Under the pieces are notes generated by a model. That model was not told the origin of the DNA, made no database searches, and worked only from the letters and a program-made list of their open reading frames with translations. The position numbers were made by a program, and so were the translations under genes. A stretch of 64,000 nucleotides of DNA from Sipunculus nudus. Taxonomy: Eukaryota; Annelida; Sipuncula; Golfingiida; Sipunculidae. Location: NCBI GenBank assembly GCA_026874595.1, contig CM049310.1:84729056-84793055 (forward strand), read 5' to 3'. Shown one piece after another: positions 22,500 through 34,427 of this stretch (positions are counted from its first letter, which is position 1; each line of letters starts with the position of its first letter).

Positions 22500-24950
22500 C
22501 CCAAATCAATGCATCCACGGAACGTGGGACAAAAAGAACCTTTTTGAAAATGGTTGATGCATTAATTAATTCCAACCTGAATTAATTCACCTGAAAAAAA
22601 AAATAAAACACATTGTCCTTTAACCTGCATGCTAACCCGCTCTTTTGTGTTTAATATACATGTATGTATATTTTTCTTCTAAAGCATTCAAATATATGTA
22701 ATTGTATCTTTTGTGTGAAAATAATTGAGTGCGGCCTGATAAAAGTAAATTTACACTTCTGGTTTAATTGTCCCCCTTATATAAAATCGTAGCTTTGAAA
22801 CATGCAACATTTAAATTTCAACATTCATTCCTATAGATATACATTATCTACATATCATTCACATACACTTTAAAATCTGTAATGGATATGACGCAACTCT
22901 TAGGGTATAGAAAAGAACCCTATATATGGGTCAAATCCCTATTACAGATAGTTCCCCCACAAGGGTCACACTGTCTAATCTTTGAGGTAAATCCGTTGCG
23001 TTTGTCATTTATTCTTTATAAGAGCTTTTGATGTCAAGAAGCGGTTTGCCTAATCTGACTGAACAATGCTTAACTTTCAGTTTGAAGTATCAGGTGGAAG
23101 CTTCCATGGCACCAGTCGTGTATATTTTTGTACGGGTAGGGTTGGGAAGAAGACCCCCCCCCCCCCCCCTTCACAAGAAAGTTGTATTCTTCACAGATTC
23201 CCGGGACCACGTTTTGTGCGTAAAAGCTGCAGCCCAAGGCAAAGTGACTGGGTTAATCAGGGTCAGATTCTGGGGGGGGGGGGGCGCAGGGGGCGCGCAG
23301 TTACAATGTATGTCTTGCTTTATAATGCATTTAAGCTACCCCAGAATGCACGATTACAACCTAAATTTTCAAAAAAATTTCTACACCAGGAAGGGGGTGG
23401 GGACCCCTTTGCAAAACCCCCCGACACGGCACATCCGCTTTGGGGCCTCGCAAGTGAGCCCCCCCCCCCCCCCCCCCCTGTTAATTAATTCAGCTTCATG
23501 ACCGTTCATGCTAATACATGTTGAGGAGACCAACGGGCCAGATTTGGCTAAACAGTACAAGGACAAAACAAATGACAAATGCGATTTCAGGGAATCACTG
23601 GGTTTGTTGTTCAATACATCACAGAATTAGGCCCCGCCTAGTCCCACCCACACTAGCCCTGCTATCTCATGTTACTTAGTGTGTAGGCCTACTGTGCATG
23701 GCTTCACGTGTTATTCAAAGCGCCATCTGGTGGTACCGTACTTGAAGTGCGTGCATGAGCCATCATGCTCAGGCCAATAAATGCTATTAATAGGAGCCAT
23801 TCGACCTGTTGGGTGTTGATCAATGTTATAACCAGAAGTAGTGTTCTTACCATGGCTTTAAGTTAGGTGATAGAAAATAACAAAGGCCAGAATTATTTCT
23901 TCCTTACCATATGCGAGGTGTCCCAAATCCAAGGCGTGGGCCATCGCTGTTGACCGTAACTATGGACGCTTGAGTTGAGAAGAACGCACATTATCGCTCC
24001 TTCTATTTACGTATGATCAAGTGATTTATACCCGCCCCAAACAGCAGCGCGAATTACTGTGTATCAAATAGATAACCTGGACAAATATCCAGAACAGTTT
24101 TGATATAATTCAATTACATTTTGAGTGTACCAAAATTTTGGAAATTCACTCCCCTCCCCCATATTAAATAATCGGTTGGTTTGCCGACCGGTCAATGCCT
24201 CTATTGCGTATGCTTTAAACATTAAAAAAAAATACTATTTACGTGATGGTGCATGTGTTCAAACTTGAGACAACTCCTCGAAAAAAAAACCAAAAAAAAA
24301 CCAGGAGAATTAGATTCCATAGTTTGTATTCTGGCATCCCAATGGTGATATGACGGCCTGATTTAACTGCCTGATTCAACAAACAGATTTTAAATATCTG
24401 TACGGTTATCTAATCCCCTATGGAGAAATGTTATCTCAAATAAATGAGAAAAAATAAAATAAAACGAATATCGAGCAAGATAATGAGTCTTCATATTTAA
24501 ATTTGATATAAATTCTGCCCGATTACTTTGATTGTAACCTGTAATAAGAAGCGAATTATTAAATTTTACAAGTATAAAAACCGCTAATAATATGTTTCCA
24601 GGGTTTGCTTTTACACCCGTTAATCCTTTCACTGTTGTTATATAATTGTATGCACCCTAATTACTTAATTTTGTCGGATTAATCAGGCCTAATCAGTTAT
24701 TTTTTTTAACATAGGCCTAAACAATCATAGCTCTTCCTCCAATAGATATTATATTAAATACAAGCACAGGTAGGCTATTTTAAAATATAAAAAAAAAAAG
24801 ATGAACCCAGTAGTTAAAACCACAAACATACATATATGTATATAAGGCTTACCGGTACGGCTATAAGTCAGGGGCCGTCTGGTTATCAATGTGCCGATAA
24901 TATAATATAATATAATATAAACTTATCTATTTTAACTGGATTGTACAAAT
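22500..24950. other. No gene seen; poly-C/G rich
   Basis: Holds C or G runs near 23154-23169, 23271-23284 and 23459-23478. These create long low-complexity frames (proline/glycine) that I regard as artefacts. A period-5 ATAAT repeat lies near 24897-24920. Confidence 0.5.
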
Positions 24951-24954
24951 AGCT

Positions 24955-25165
24955 GTAATAACTAATCATGGCACTCTCCATGGCTCCGATGATGGCGTTC
25001 GGTAGCCTGTATGGGTGGATGGAAAAACTGAGAACCCGGAGAAAACCACCGGCCTCGGACGGGCAACTGCAACCCACTCTCATATAGCCACACCAGGGAT
25101 CGAACCCGGGTCGCCAGCAGAGAGAGCCGAGCGTTTTGCCCCTCAACTGTCCAGGCCATATAATA
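24955..25165 (-). repeat. tRNA-derived SINE or tRNA-like relic
   Basis: On the minus strand GGGTTCGATCCC (about 25107-25096) is a near-perfect B box. An A-box-like GTTGAGGGGC lies about 45 bases before it. The downstream body carries GGTTTTCTCCGGGTTCTCAG. The cloverleaf does not close, so it is not called as a tRNA gene. Confidence 0.6.
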
Positions 25166-25169
25166 CAGG

Positions 25170-26088
25170 GTGGGGGAGGGGGTGGCCCTTTCAGCCATAT
25201 GGCTTCCTTTTCTTTAGGGTTTCAGACCTGTATATACCGCCCCACCCCCTTTCCGGACATGGGGACTTTTTGTCTAGCTGATTAGTCCTCCTTGGTTGGA
25301 GCCCTGGCTCCTTTACCTAAATCCTTGATCCGCCTCTGTACTAAAAGCTTAAATAAGAATATGGTCAAAGCCTAGCAAACAAAATCAACTGTCGGACACC
25401 GCTGGCCTCCCCGTGCACGTCCCGTTTATAACCCATGCATTCACCCTGATATGTGATATATACACGAATACGCCGATCACACACCCACACCAAACAAACT
25501 AAAAGCTCGATCGGGGTCTAAAATACAGGTCTTTATTTCACATAAGCTCAAAACAAAAATTTGTAAGAAAATCACTAAAAAAATTGCTATTCATATCAAT
25601 AACGTTCACTTATCATGAAAACTGTATGCATAATCTGATCGTTTTCTTCAACACTGGTCCCTGCTGTGACAATATAGCCTATATTCCTGCTTATATCAAG
25701 CACTCAAAATAAAAATTCAGATTATTTCTTCAACCAATTATTGGTCCCATCAACCCCTTGTTGACCTTCTTACTTAGCGACTGTGAAATGTACACCATCA
25801 ACGAATTCTAAGCCTGTGAATTGAACATCGTCCTCTTATAGCAATATACCATGCCTGCATGGCCTCACACGCACAAGTTCGCTTGGAGCGTCGTGGTTCA
25901 GTGATCGCACACTTGCGGTAATCCTCTGACCCAATTCAGGACACTAGCCTCGACAGCGATGTCGCGATCTGGTCAAAAATGCTTCAAAAACCGGTAGCTC
26001 CTGTATTTAAATGTTCCTTGATGTCTTCCTTCATCTTCTTTTTCCATGACCGTTGCATATATGAACCGTGCAGGGTCATTTTCGACCG
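25170..26088. other. No gene seen
   Basis: Unremarkable sequence. A TTGATCCGCCTCTG end near 25324-25337 looks like the terminus of a CAGNGGCGGATC-type element whose other end I could not place. Confidence 0.4.
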
Positions 26089-26175
26089 TTAACGCTTACA
26101 CACGGATATCTGGGCACGCGGATACTTGGTGAGCAGATATTTTTGGAAGCGGATAACTTTGAAGCGGATGGCCGG
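26089..26175 (-). repeat. Degenerate 15-16 bp tandem units
   Basis: At least five degenerate units around the plus-strand theme AGCGGATAYYTTGG form the 3' end of the SGNH-like frame. In that frame they read as about five pentapeptides (AIRFK, VIRFQ, KYLLT, KYPRA, QISVC). Confidence 0.6.
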
Positions 26176-26616
26176 GCCTGAACCCCGTTCCTTAGCTCTG
26201 CTGATCAATGCCCGGGTGGCTCGTACGACCACGGTTCGGTCATTTTGGGGAGCTTGTCGGCCGCAATAAGGCGGATACTGGAGGAACAATTGAAGAATGG
26301 CCACCTTCTTCCCGAACTGACGAAACATGGCAGCGATGCCCAATATGGCCTCCACTGTTGTCTATGCACCATCCTCAAATAACTCATTCTCTCCCAACAT
26401 AAGAATAACTCCATCAACCCGACCTTTATCTTTCTCTGCTCTGCTCATGGCGTCTCGAACCAATGCATGCGACACCTGGCGAGCTTTTGTATTTGGCATA
26501 CATCTCCAGCTGACCTGAACTTGGTGATTATCTTTTGACCCGAGAGGAAACTTGATCCATGAATGCTGTAATCTGCTCACGTTAGACGATCCAAATACAA
26601 TGTAATGCGCGTCCAT
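26089..26616 (-). pseudogene. SGNH-hydrolase-like sequence with internal stop
   Basis: The ATG is at 26616. The frame runs 175 codons to TAA at 26089, broken by a single TAG at 26362-26364 (codon 85). The related copy at 34 kb has CAG there, so this is probably a C-to-T change. FGSSNVSRL near residues 8-16 matches the position of the SGNH block I serine. DGVILMLGENEL near 68-79 matches block III (GxND-like). GKKVAIL and VVVRATRAL fit later strands of SGNH-like domains found in animal retroelements and orphan genes. The block V Asp/His is not visible. In its place the C-terminus is made of degenerate 15-bp units. I read it as a damaged gene or element copy. The fold assignment is inference. 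Confidence 0.6.
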
Positions 26617-27034
26617 GGTGAATGTGAAGAGAAAACGGTAACAGACGGTATATGTACACAACAATCAGCCATATGATACAATTAATTACTACTTTCATCA
26701 CAAAGGAACGGACCCACTGTGAACATCAAATTTACAAACAAACAAGCAAACATAATAAATAAACATTCCCACCGCACACATAACTCGATTAATTACCAAC
26801 CAAACTGAAATATATTCATAAACCAATAAATTTCACGATAAATATTTCACAGCTGAAAGAATAATTTGATAAACAACCCGACACATAGGCCTACCCCGGA
26901 GATCAAAACTGAGATATTCCAAAGCAAAAACAATTTATACGCATGCGGATCGTTTTCGTACCCAACCAAACGAAAGTGCAAGGTATACACACGGCACGCG
27001 ACCTGATGTTCATTTCACCGGCAATTATCGATTT

Positions 27035-27038
<4 letters not shown>

Positions 27039-27092
<54 letters not shown>
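27039..27092. repeat. TA microsatellite
   Basis: About 27 uninterrupted TA units. Confidence 0.98.
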
Positions 27093-27096
<4 letters not shown>

Positions 27097-27418
27097 GCAA
27101 TCTAAATCTAAAAGTCACACGCATAACTCGTAAATACATACAAGGCCACTCGCCCACCCTTGCATACATCTACAAGTCGGTCACAGGTATCGCCCTTATC
27201 TCATCACACCCATGTTCAATGATTTATTCTTTCACAAATTAAATGTAAACACCGCAACCTATATATTACGGAAATTTACAATACAATATAATAAATTCAG
27301 CCTGACCACTCATTGCACATGCATCCATGCGCTAGTTTCTTAACATTTCCCGCGCAACTCCGTATAGGTATACTGAATTTAAGCTGTAACCTTATTCGTC
27401 AGTTAACACCAATACATG

Positions 27419-27421
<3 letters not shown>

Positions 27422-27454
<33 letters not shown>
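27422..27454. repeat. GA microsatellite
   Basis: About 16 GA units. Confidence 0.98.
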
Positions 27455-27457
<3 letters not shown>

Positions 27458-29675
27458 TATAGCTCCAGACAAAATATTTGGTAATACATGTATATTATTT
27501 GGACTAAGAGTTATATGTTTGTGAAGTAACATAAGTGTTTTTTAATATCAGTTATCGCTGACCTTGTACACTTCCCTAACAGTCTCCTGCAAACAAAGTC
27601 ACGTGTTCTGTTATCGAGTCCCTAAAATAATTGCTCAGCTTGTTAGCGCACCTGTGAGCTTATGCGATGGCGCAGCGTCGTCCGTCCGTTGTCAGCCCTC
27701 CGCCTTCCGCCGTCCAGGGCTGGCTTTCCGCCGTCACGGTCTGTAAGTCAGAAACCCAGTGGCGGATCAAGAGGGGTAGCTTTGGGGGCTGAAGCCCCCC
27801 CCCCCCCCCCCCCCCCACCCCCAACACTGAAACATTGTTATCATTTTTTATCAGAGAAGATTTTCTTTACATTATTTCCAGCTGCCGTCATACAAATATC
27901 ACCCTGTCAAATGAAAAACAAAAGTTGAAATCCCAAGGAATCGTTAGGAGAAACGCATGTCGACACCAGTATCAGGCATCTTTTTTTCCCCCGCCGTTAG
28001 GAGAGAGGACAAATAAATTGGTCCGCGTCTGTCAGTCCTTCAATCCGTTCGTCCGTCCCGCATCATTGCTGATGCCACACTTTCATAGCTAAACATATGG
28101 CCGGGGACCATTGTGGCCCAAGGTCCTTGTTGTATTTTTAAATTATGAGTTGGGCATTTTCCAACTTTGGTTATAGACGTTAAAAATTTCGATCTACATG
28201 ATCTATCAACCGTGGCTCCCTCAAGCTTTCTCATGGGATGTTCCAGCTGTCCTTGGGCTAGGACATCTTGCTTGTGAACATGATTAAGCGTTAAAATAAA
28301 AAGCAAGCCTTTATTCACCTGTCTTTATCCTAGGAATAAAGTAATGCATTTTAAATTTCAGACGTATATATAAAAAAAGATCTGACGTTTGAACGTATTA
28401 AAGCAAAAATTATAGACTAATGAAGCAACTGCACACGTGGAAAAGTAGTTCAAGCTATACCAGTTATTCAAAATAAACGCTGGTGAGTAATGCCTTAAAT
28501 AAGTAGTTAGAAAATAATATTCAATCATGAGTTTTTCGTTTGCCTTTTTCAATGATGTGTTATGCAACTAAAAATGTTTATATGTATGGTTGTGTCTTTG
28601 TTTTATGACTGATCAATTATTTGAGATTAAATAATGAACAAAATGTTTACATCGTTGGGCACTTGTGCTCACACCTCATGTTCATCTCTATTCGATACCT
28701 AAAAAAGAGATTATTAATACAGGTATACCCAAGTCTTATTTTTATTTGTAAATCGGTAGGTAAAAAAAATAATGTCCAGATCATTTATTCTTTTACTATG
28801 AATTCCCCATTCATTCTGCTTGCTCCAGTGAAGTTTCTATTTGCTTTTTTTTATTTTAGTTAATTATTCCTCTACGAAGCAAGGTTTTCATGTAATTATC
28901 GACGTTGGTTGATTCGTCTGTTAGCAGCTGTACTCAACAGTTATAGACGGACTTATCAGGCGAGACAGAAAAAAATCAATGTTTACCTGGATCACAATAA
29001 TATCTCACAAATATATTTTTCTTTTTGGTTTTGAGGGAACCTTTAATTGGATATAAATTTCTGAAAGGGGCGAGCAGACCGGTTATGCAAAATCGAGTTG
29101 GTTAACTTGCCCCACATTTCTCTTGAATTTATATATAATTCTCGCTATAAACTGTAAATTCACAAAATATAAAATACACATAATATGAATTGTCTGACTT
29201 TAAAGTCTGCATTTACGTTTAGTCTCAACCTCGTTAATGAGTTTCCAGTTGTAAACTATGTCTCCGGAAAATATTATGTTGCACATCTGTTCCCATTTAC
29301 AACAATTTCAGAATTTACAAATTGTCAGATCGTATATGAAGTGGGAAAATGCAAAAGGTATATTTTGATATCTATAGCCTAGGATTTATGTTTTGTTAGT
29401 TTCCTGTCTGCAACTTATATAATGTTAGACCGAAACTACGACTACATGTTTACAAGAGATTGAATGTGGCACTGGCCATTCGGTACCTCTTTCTCTCGTC
29501 CATCAATAACAGTTGATTTTTTAAAAATAGTTATTCTGAAGTTTATGAACAGAAAAAAGGCGGTTTTTCATTTTTGAAACGGCAAAGAATTCAGTTTTTT
29601 TTCATAGGTAAAAAGTGACTTAAATTCAAATAACGTATCCAACGATTGATCGATTATAACCTTTTGAAATATAAT

Positions 29676-29678
<3 letters not shown>
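27455..29678. other. No gene seen
   Basis: Contains a CAGTGGCGGATCAAG start (about 27759) followed by a C run near 27797-27816, probably a truncated element. A GTCTGTTAGCAGCTGTACTC fragment at 28895-28940 is shared with 47.1 and 62.57 kb. Confidence 0.45.

Positions 29679-29730
<52 letters not shown>
29679..29730. repeat. TA microsatellite
   Basis: About 25 TA units, preceded by imperfect ATA. Confidence 0.97.
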
Positions 29731-29735
<5 letters not shown>

Positions 29736-30558
29736 AGATAAATGTCTATGGCAAGTACATGCGCCAATATATATATTATGCAAAATATCTACTAGCCCCC
29801 TAGCCCCCCCCCCCCACTTGCAAAATCCTGGATCCGCCCCTGGAAACCGTCGGAGCTAGCACCTCCAAATTACATGTAAGAATTAGTAACATGTGAAACT
29901 ATTTTCCCAGGAGCTTATTATTGGGTATCTGCATTAATTTAGATTTTATAGAGAAAAAGCTTAAAAACCTTAAAAATCTTCTTCTCTGAAACTTTCCAGC
30001 CAAATTGTCCAATATTTCACAGAAATGATCCCTGGAACAATCTCTCTCAAATTTGTTCGAATGGTTCCAGTTTGGAGATTTTTGGCTGAGTTACAGGAGG
30101 TTGAACTTAGTCATCTGTCCAAAAAAGCACACTAAAATTAAAATCTCAGAAACGGCTAGAGCTTTAATCACCAAATTTTATACTAATGTTTTTCACATAT
30201 GTCATATCTGATTTTGAGTATTCATGGCGCCACCTACATTGATGTGGTTTTTTTACAGCCGAAAATGTCATTTTAAACTCTTCTAGCTTATACACTGATT
30301 TATGATGAAACTGTTAAGCTGATTGGTTTAAACTTTACAAGAATTATTCTATGGTAGGGTTCTACCAGTTTTATAAGAATAGATTGGGTTAATACAGTTT
30401 TAAAAAAAGCATTGTAGCCAATTGAAAAAGGCTTTCTGTATTTGAAAACAGATTTGACAACATGCTGAGTTTCATCAGCCAAGTCAAGAGGTCACTCAGT
30501 ACAAACAGGTGGGGTCCAGACATCACCATGGCAACTGACCTGGCTCGTGGGGGGGGGT

Positions 30559-30608
30559 GTCTAGACAATGTGTCTAGACGTCTAGACACAGCGTCTAGAC
30601 GTCTAGAC
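30559..30608. repeat. Five palindromic GTCTAGAC octamers in 50 bp
   Basis: GTCTAGAC occurs at 30559, 30572, 30580, 30593 and 30601, two of the pairs directly adjacent. Each is a perfect palindrome and the cluster can fold on itself. A G run lies immediately upstream. Confidence 0.9.
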
Positions 30609-30769
30609 ATAATGTTTAGATGCAGAATTCCCAGATTATTGGAACTATATCTTTCAACTGTTTGAAAAAAACAATATCAATACTTGTGCAAATTTTCGAA
30701 GCCGTGTGATGCACAGTGCTGAAGAAATTCTCAAATATATACGGAGCCGATCGAAATGTGTCCGTCATG

Positions 30770-31135
30770 CAGCCAACACGGCGCAAATTCACATAGCTCT
30801 TCATCATAAGCAAAACTTGTGGCGTCACCTGCAACCACTTATGAACACCGTCCATCTGTTCATCTGCCTTGGGATAAAATCACTCATATCTCAGCAGTGG
30901 TTTGACTTATCCACCTGGAATTTTGCAGGTTTATACATCCTGGACAATGTTCTCGATTTTATGACAGGTTGCACTACCTACATTCACATTTAAGCTGCAG
31001 ACATCCATGCTAATATGCAACACACCACACTCTATTCCCCTTGCCACTTAATCCATGCCTCACTTCACCCGTCCCACTCTGATTTCTGCGGATACACATA
31101 GTCGCTTGTCGATTACCCATATTCTAGTTTTAAAA
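30770..31135 (-). repeat. GGTGGCGCCACC-type modular repeat, copy 3 (inverted)
   Basis: Reverse complement of the family at 11127 and 16552. It ends at AAACTAGAATATGGGTAATC read on the minus strand and includes the CGCAGAAATCAGAGTGGGAC and GACAGATGAACAGATGGACG-like blocks. Confidence 0.75.
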
Positions 31136-31962
31136 TGTCCTAGTCTGAAACTTGCAGGTCGGAAATGTCCATTTTGCTGAAATCATAATGAATAAGGTAG
31201 ATATGCAGGACTTAAAGGATCAATATTAAATTTTAAAAATAAACCTCCATTCATACTCCTAAACTTTGCACAGGTTCGCATTAGGCCTGTAGGCCTTGTT
31301 TTTAAAAAAATCTCAATTGAGTTCAGTTATCGGTGTTCTAGACAAATTGTACCATAGCTCAGCACCATATAATACAGAGGGAAGTCATATGTTACCCACA
31401 AGGTTGCAGAAAAACTTGGTCATAGAGACCTTCAGATCCGGGCTCAGAGCCTCCCACAGAACTGAAGAGATATTCCTTTTAACAGTCATAAAAATGGCAG
31501 CCCCCCCCCCCCCCCGCCCTTTTAAAATCACATGCCAGTTGAATACATGCATATACATGATGAATTATACTTGTATCTCTTCAATCTTGCAAAATCTGGG
31601 CTCAATTTTCACAGCTTAGAAATTTTTATAATTCACCAAATTTCACCCATTTTGTCTTTTAGATAATAGATATTTAATTTCAAAAGCCTACATTGTATAC
31701 CATATATAAAAACTGTTTATCATATACGTCTTAAAATGCTTTAGTATTCGCCAACAGAACACCATCATCGGCCATTAAAGGACTCTCTACAGCTATGATG
31801 AGGCCGTTGTCTTATCATGATTAACACAATCATGAATGCCCATGTATGCAATGCACTGTGAAGAACATGAACCAAACGCCTCCTTGTTTTATACTTATAC
31901 TATTAAAGGTGCCCATTCATCTACCTTTTAAAAGATAATTAATGTGATTTCTGGCTTCCTCT

Positions 31963-32130
31963 GTGTATAGGTTAATGATCTAAGGGTAATTTTGATTGAG
32001 AAAAGTTCTAATAAGGTCTTTGTGAAGGATGTATGAACTTGTTTATCAACAACATGTTAATAAACACAGCATTGTTGGAAATCTGAAAGGTCACTTGTTG
32101 CAAAACGCCATTTGCCAAGCTCTGGCTTAT
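31963..32130. repeat. Direct repeat pair, copy 1
   Basis: Shares AATGATCTAAG, TAATTTTGATTG, GAACTTGTTTATCAACAACA and TTGTTGCAAAA blocks with 38746-38950 in the same order. Confidence 0.7.
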
Positions 32131-32943
32131 CAGACTCACTGCCAGATGCCTTGTTGAATTTGTTTTTATTATTTTGGCCGGCCCCCACATATTATAATCA
32201 CGTTTATATAAACAAAACAAGCAGCCTGCGAGTGGTGATATCCACGTTTTCTGGCCTAATTTTGTAAAAGCTCCAAGGGATTACCTTTAGTTTATAAGGG
32301 TCAGATAGGTGACTGGGCCCCTTTGAATATTTGTAAGATAACTCCCCTCCCCTCCCCCCCCTTAAATAATACTGCACATTTACTTTTAACTGTTAGTTAT
32401 GGAACAGGAGCCAGAATCAAAGCGATATTCCAATACAACCTGTAATACGATGGGGGAGGGGGGGGGGGGGGGGGGGGTGCTCAGTACTTCCCCACAAATA
32501 CTGAGAAATTTCACATTCTTAATTTTGAGAAGCAGCTGGCGCAGCGCCGTCTACCAGAAACTATATATACATCTACCCGGTCCAAATGGTGCGTACCAGT
32601 CCGGACGCAGGTACTGTGACAGAACATTTAACTGATTAGTCCATTCCACCAGGCCAAATCTCAATGCAGATTCCAAATTATATAGAAAAAACGAGTACAT
32701 TTCTCTGCCGCAATGATATAGAAAAATGTGGAATGCAAACTTTAAGTTATTAAACTAATAAATGATTAACATTGAGATTTTGTTTTTAAGGCATGCGCTA
32801 CATTTAAAAGACTCTTCATTATCAAGTCAATATGAACAGAGCGAGCTACGTGCATCAAAAACATCTTCTGTGAACGGTACATCAACTGACTAACATTTTG
32901 ATAAATACGGCTTAATTCATTATCAATTAACTGTCCTTAAGAA

Positions 32944-33656
32944 TTTCTTTCTCTCTTGCCTCTCATTCTCTCTTTATATATCTTTCTCTCGAATCCTCTT
33001 TCTTCCTTTCATCTCTATTTTTGCTTTCGTTTTCTTTCTTTCCCTCTCTCACCTTTTCTTTCTTTCGTTTTTTTTTTCTTCTCTCTTTCTTCCTTCATCT
33101 ATATTTCTTTGCGTTTTTCTCTCCCTTTCCCTCCCTCTTTCTTCTAATTATTTTTCTTCTTTCATTTTCTCTGTATTTCTTTATTTCTGTTCTCTCTTTT
33201 CTCTCCTTTTTACTTCCTACTCTCTCTGTGCCTCTCTTTTTTACTCTTTTCTCCGTTCCTTTGGTCTCTCTTTTCTTTACTTTCTTTTTTTCTTTCTACC
33301 TTTATTCCCTCTCTTTTTATTTGTTTTTTTTTCTCCATCTTTCTCTCACCTTTCTTTCTATATTTTTTTTCTTCTCTATCACTTCTTATCCCTTTCTTTT
33401 TCACCCCTGTCTCTCTATTTCTTTCTCTTTACTCTTTCTTTTTTCTTCTCTCTCTCTGTTCATTTTTGCCCCCCCCCCCCGTTTTCTCTTTTCTTTCTCC
33501 ATTAATTCTCCTTTTATATATCTTTCATTCAGGTTGCCCTTTTCCTTTTACCTTGTTTTTTTTTCTCTGTTATTTTCTCACTCACTATTTTACTCTCTCT
33601 CTCTCGTTATTTCTTTCCTTTCACTTTCTTTCTTTCCCATTTATTTCTTTTCTGTA
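32944..33656. repeat. Polypyrimidine tract of about 700 bp
   Basis: Almost purely C and T on the plus strand (TTTCTT/TCTCTC mixture), with occasional ATAT breaks and a C run at about 33469-33480. The 217-codon open frame across it (Phe/Ser/Leu) comes from composition only and is not called as a gene. Confidence 0.93.
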
Positions 33657-34088
33657 GATTTAATAAATAATTGAATTATATATGTCTACACAATATTAAA
33701 GTATGTATATAAATTGACCAAGGAGGAACCTCCTAATTAAGACTAAACAACTGTCTGCATGTAATATAAAACTGTTAAAGCATCGTCGGGTGGGATAACT
33801 CTAGAATGTCAAAAGGATTATCAGAGCCTGCGTCAGATTGTTTATTATATATTGCTCATTCAGCTGTGGACTGATTGTCGTTTATTAATTTGTTAATGAG
33901 TTAATCCCAGTTTATGAATTTATTGAGTGATATGTGCAGTGGGAATGTATATTAATTACGTTTGGTTGTTTCTTTGAAAGTTTGGTTTTCACAGTTGGGC
34001 TCCGCGTTTATAATGAGTATACCAATTATTTGTTTTTATCCTCCTGTTTAGTGTATATACCGCCTCTTATCATTTTCTTATTACATTC

Positions 34089-34427
34089 GCCGTAGAAGAA
34101 CATTACCTGGTCTTTGGATCGTCTCACGTGAGCAGATTACAACATTTATGGGTCAAGTTCCCTCCAAAATCATGGGACCAAGTTAACGTTGTTAGCTGGG
34201 GATGTCTGTCAAATATAAAAAGCTCGCCAGGTGTCGCCTACTTTGTTCGGGACGCAGTCAGCAGAGCAGAGAAAGATCAAGGCCGGTTTGATGGAGTGAT
34301 CCTTGTACTAGGAAAGAGTGAGTTATTTGTAGATGGTGTACAGAAAACAGTACAGGCCAATTTAGGGGTCGCTGATATGTTTCGACAGTTAGGGAAGAAG
34401 GTGACCATTATAAATGTGTTGAAGTAA
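34089..34427 (+). pseudogene. Second SGNH-like copy, start lost, ends at a donor-like site
   Basis: The frame from HYLVFGSSHVSRLQHLWVKF to GKKVTIINVLK aligns without frameshift to the minus-strand copy at 26 kb over about 110 residues, at roughly 60% by eye. The nucleotide similarity continues upstream into the other copy's 5' region (a shared GTGTAYATAC-like stretch). Where that copy has its ATG, this one has GTA, so the start is lost. Block I (GSSHVS) and block III-like DGVILVLGKSEL are present, with Lys-Ser in place of Glu-Asn. At the end, GAA|GTAAGT makes a splice donor and the frame stops one codon later. It may be an exon of a split gene or a truncated copy. A TCCTCCTGTTTAG acceptor-like site ends at 34050. 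Confidence 0.5.

Noticed and set aside
21951-22504. Minus-strand frames with repeated FPISFKFWSV-like peptides
   Set aside because: They are translations of the tandem array and repeat with its period.
23028-23501. 157- and 140-codon overlapping frames with proline and glycine runs
   Set aside because: Both are produced by poly-C/poly-G runs in unique but noncoding-looking DNA, with overlapping frames and no splice sites or domains.
25091-25150. tRNA gene on the minus strand
   Set aside because: The B box is good, but the acceptor stem and D/T arms do not pair as a cloverleaf. Treated as a SINE head.
33021-33674. 217-codon open frame rich in Phe, Ser and Leu
   Set aside because: It exists only because the polypyrimidine tract lacks stop codons in this frame. 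There is no codon or domain signal.
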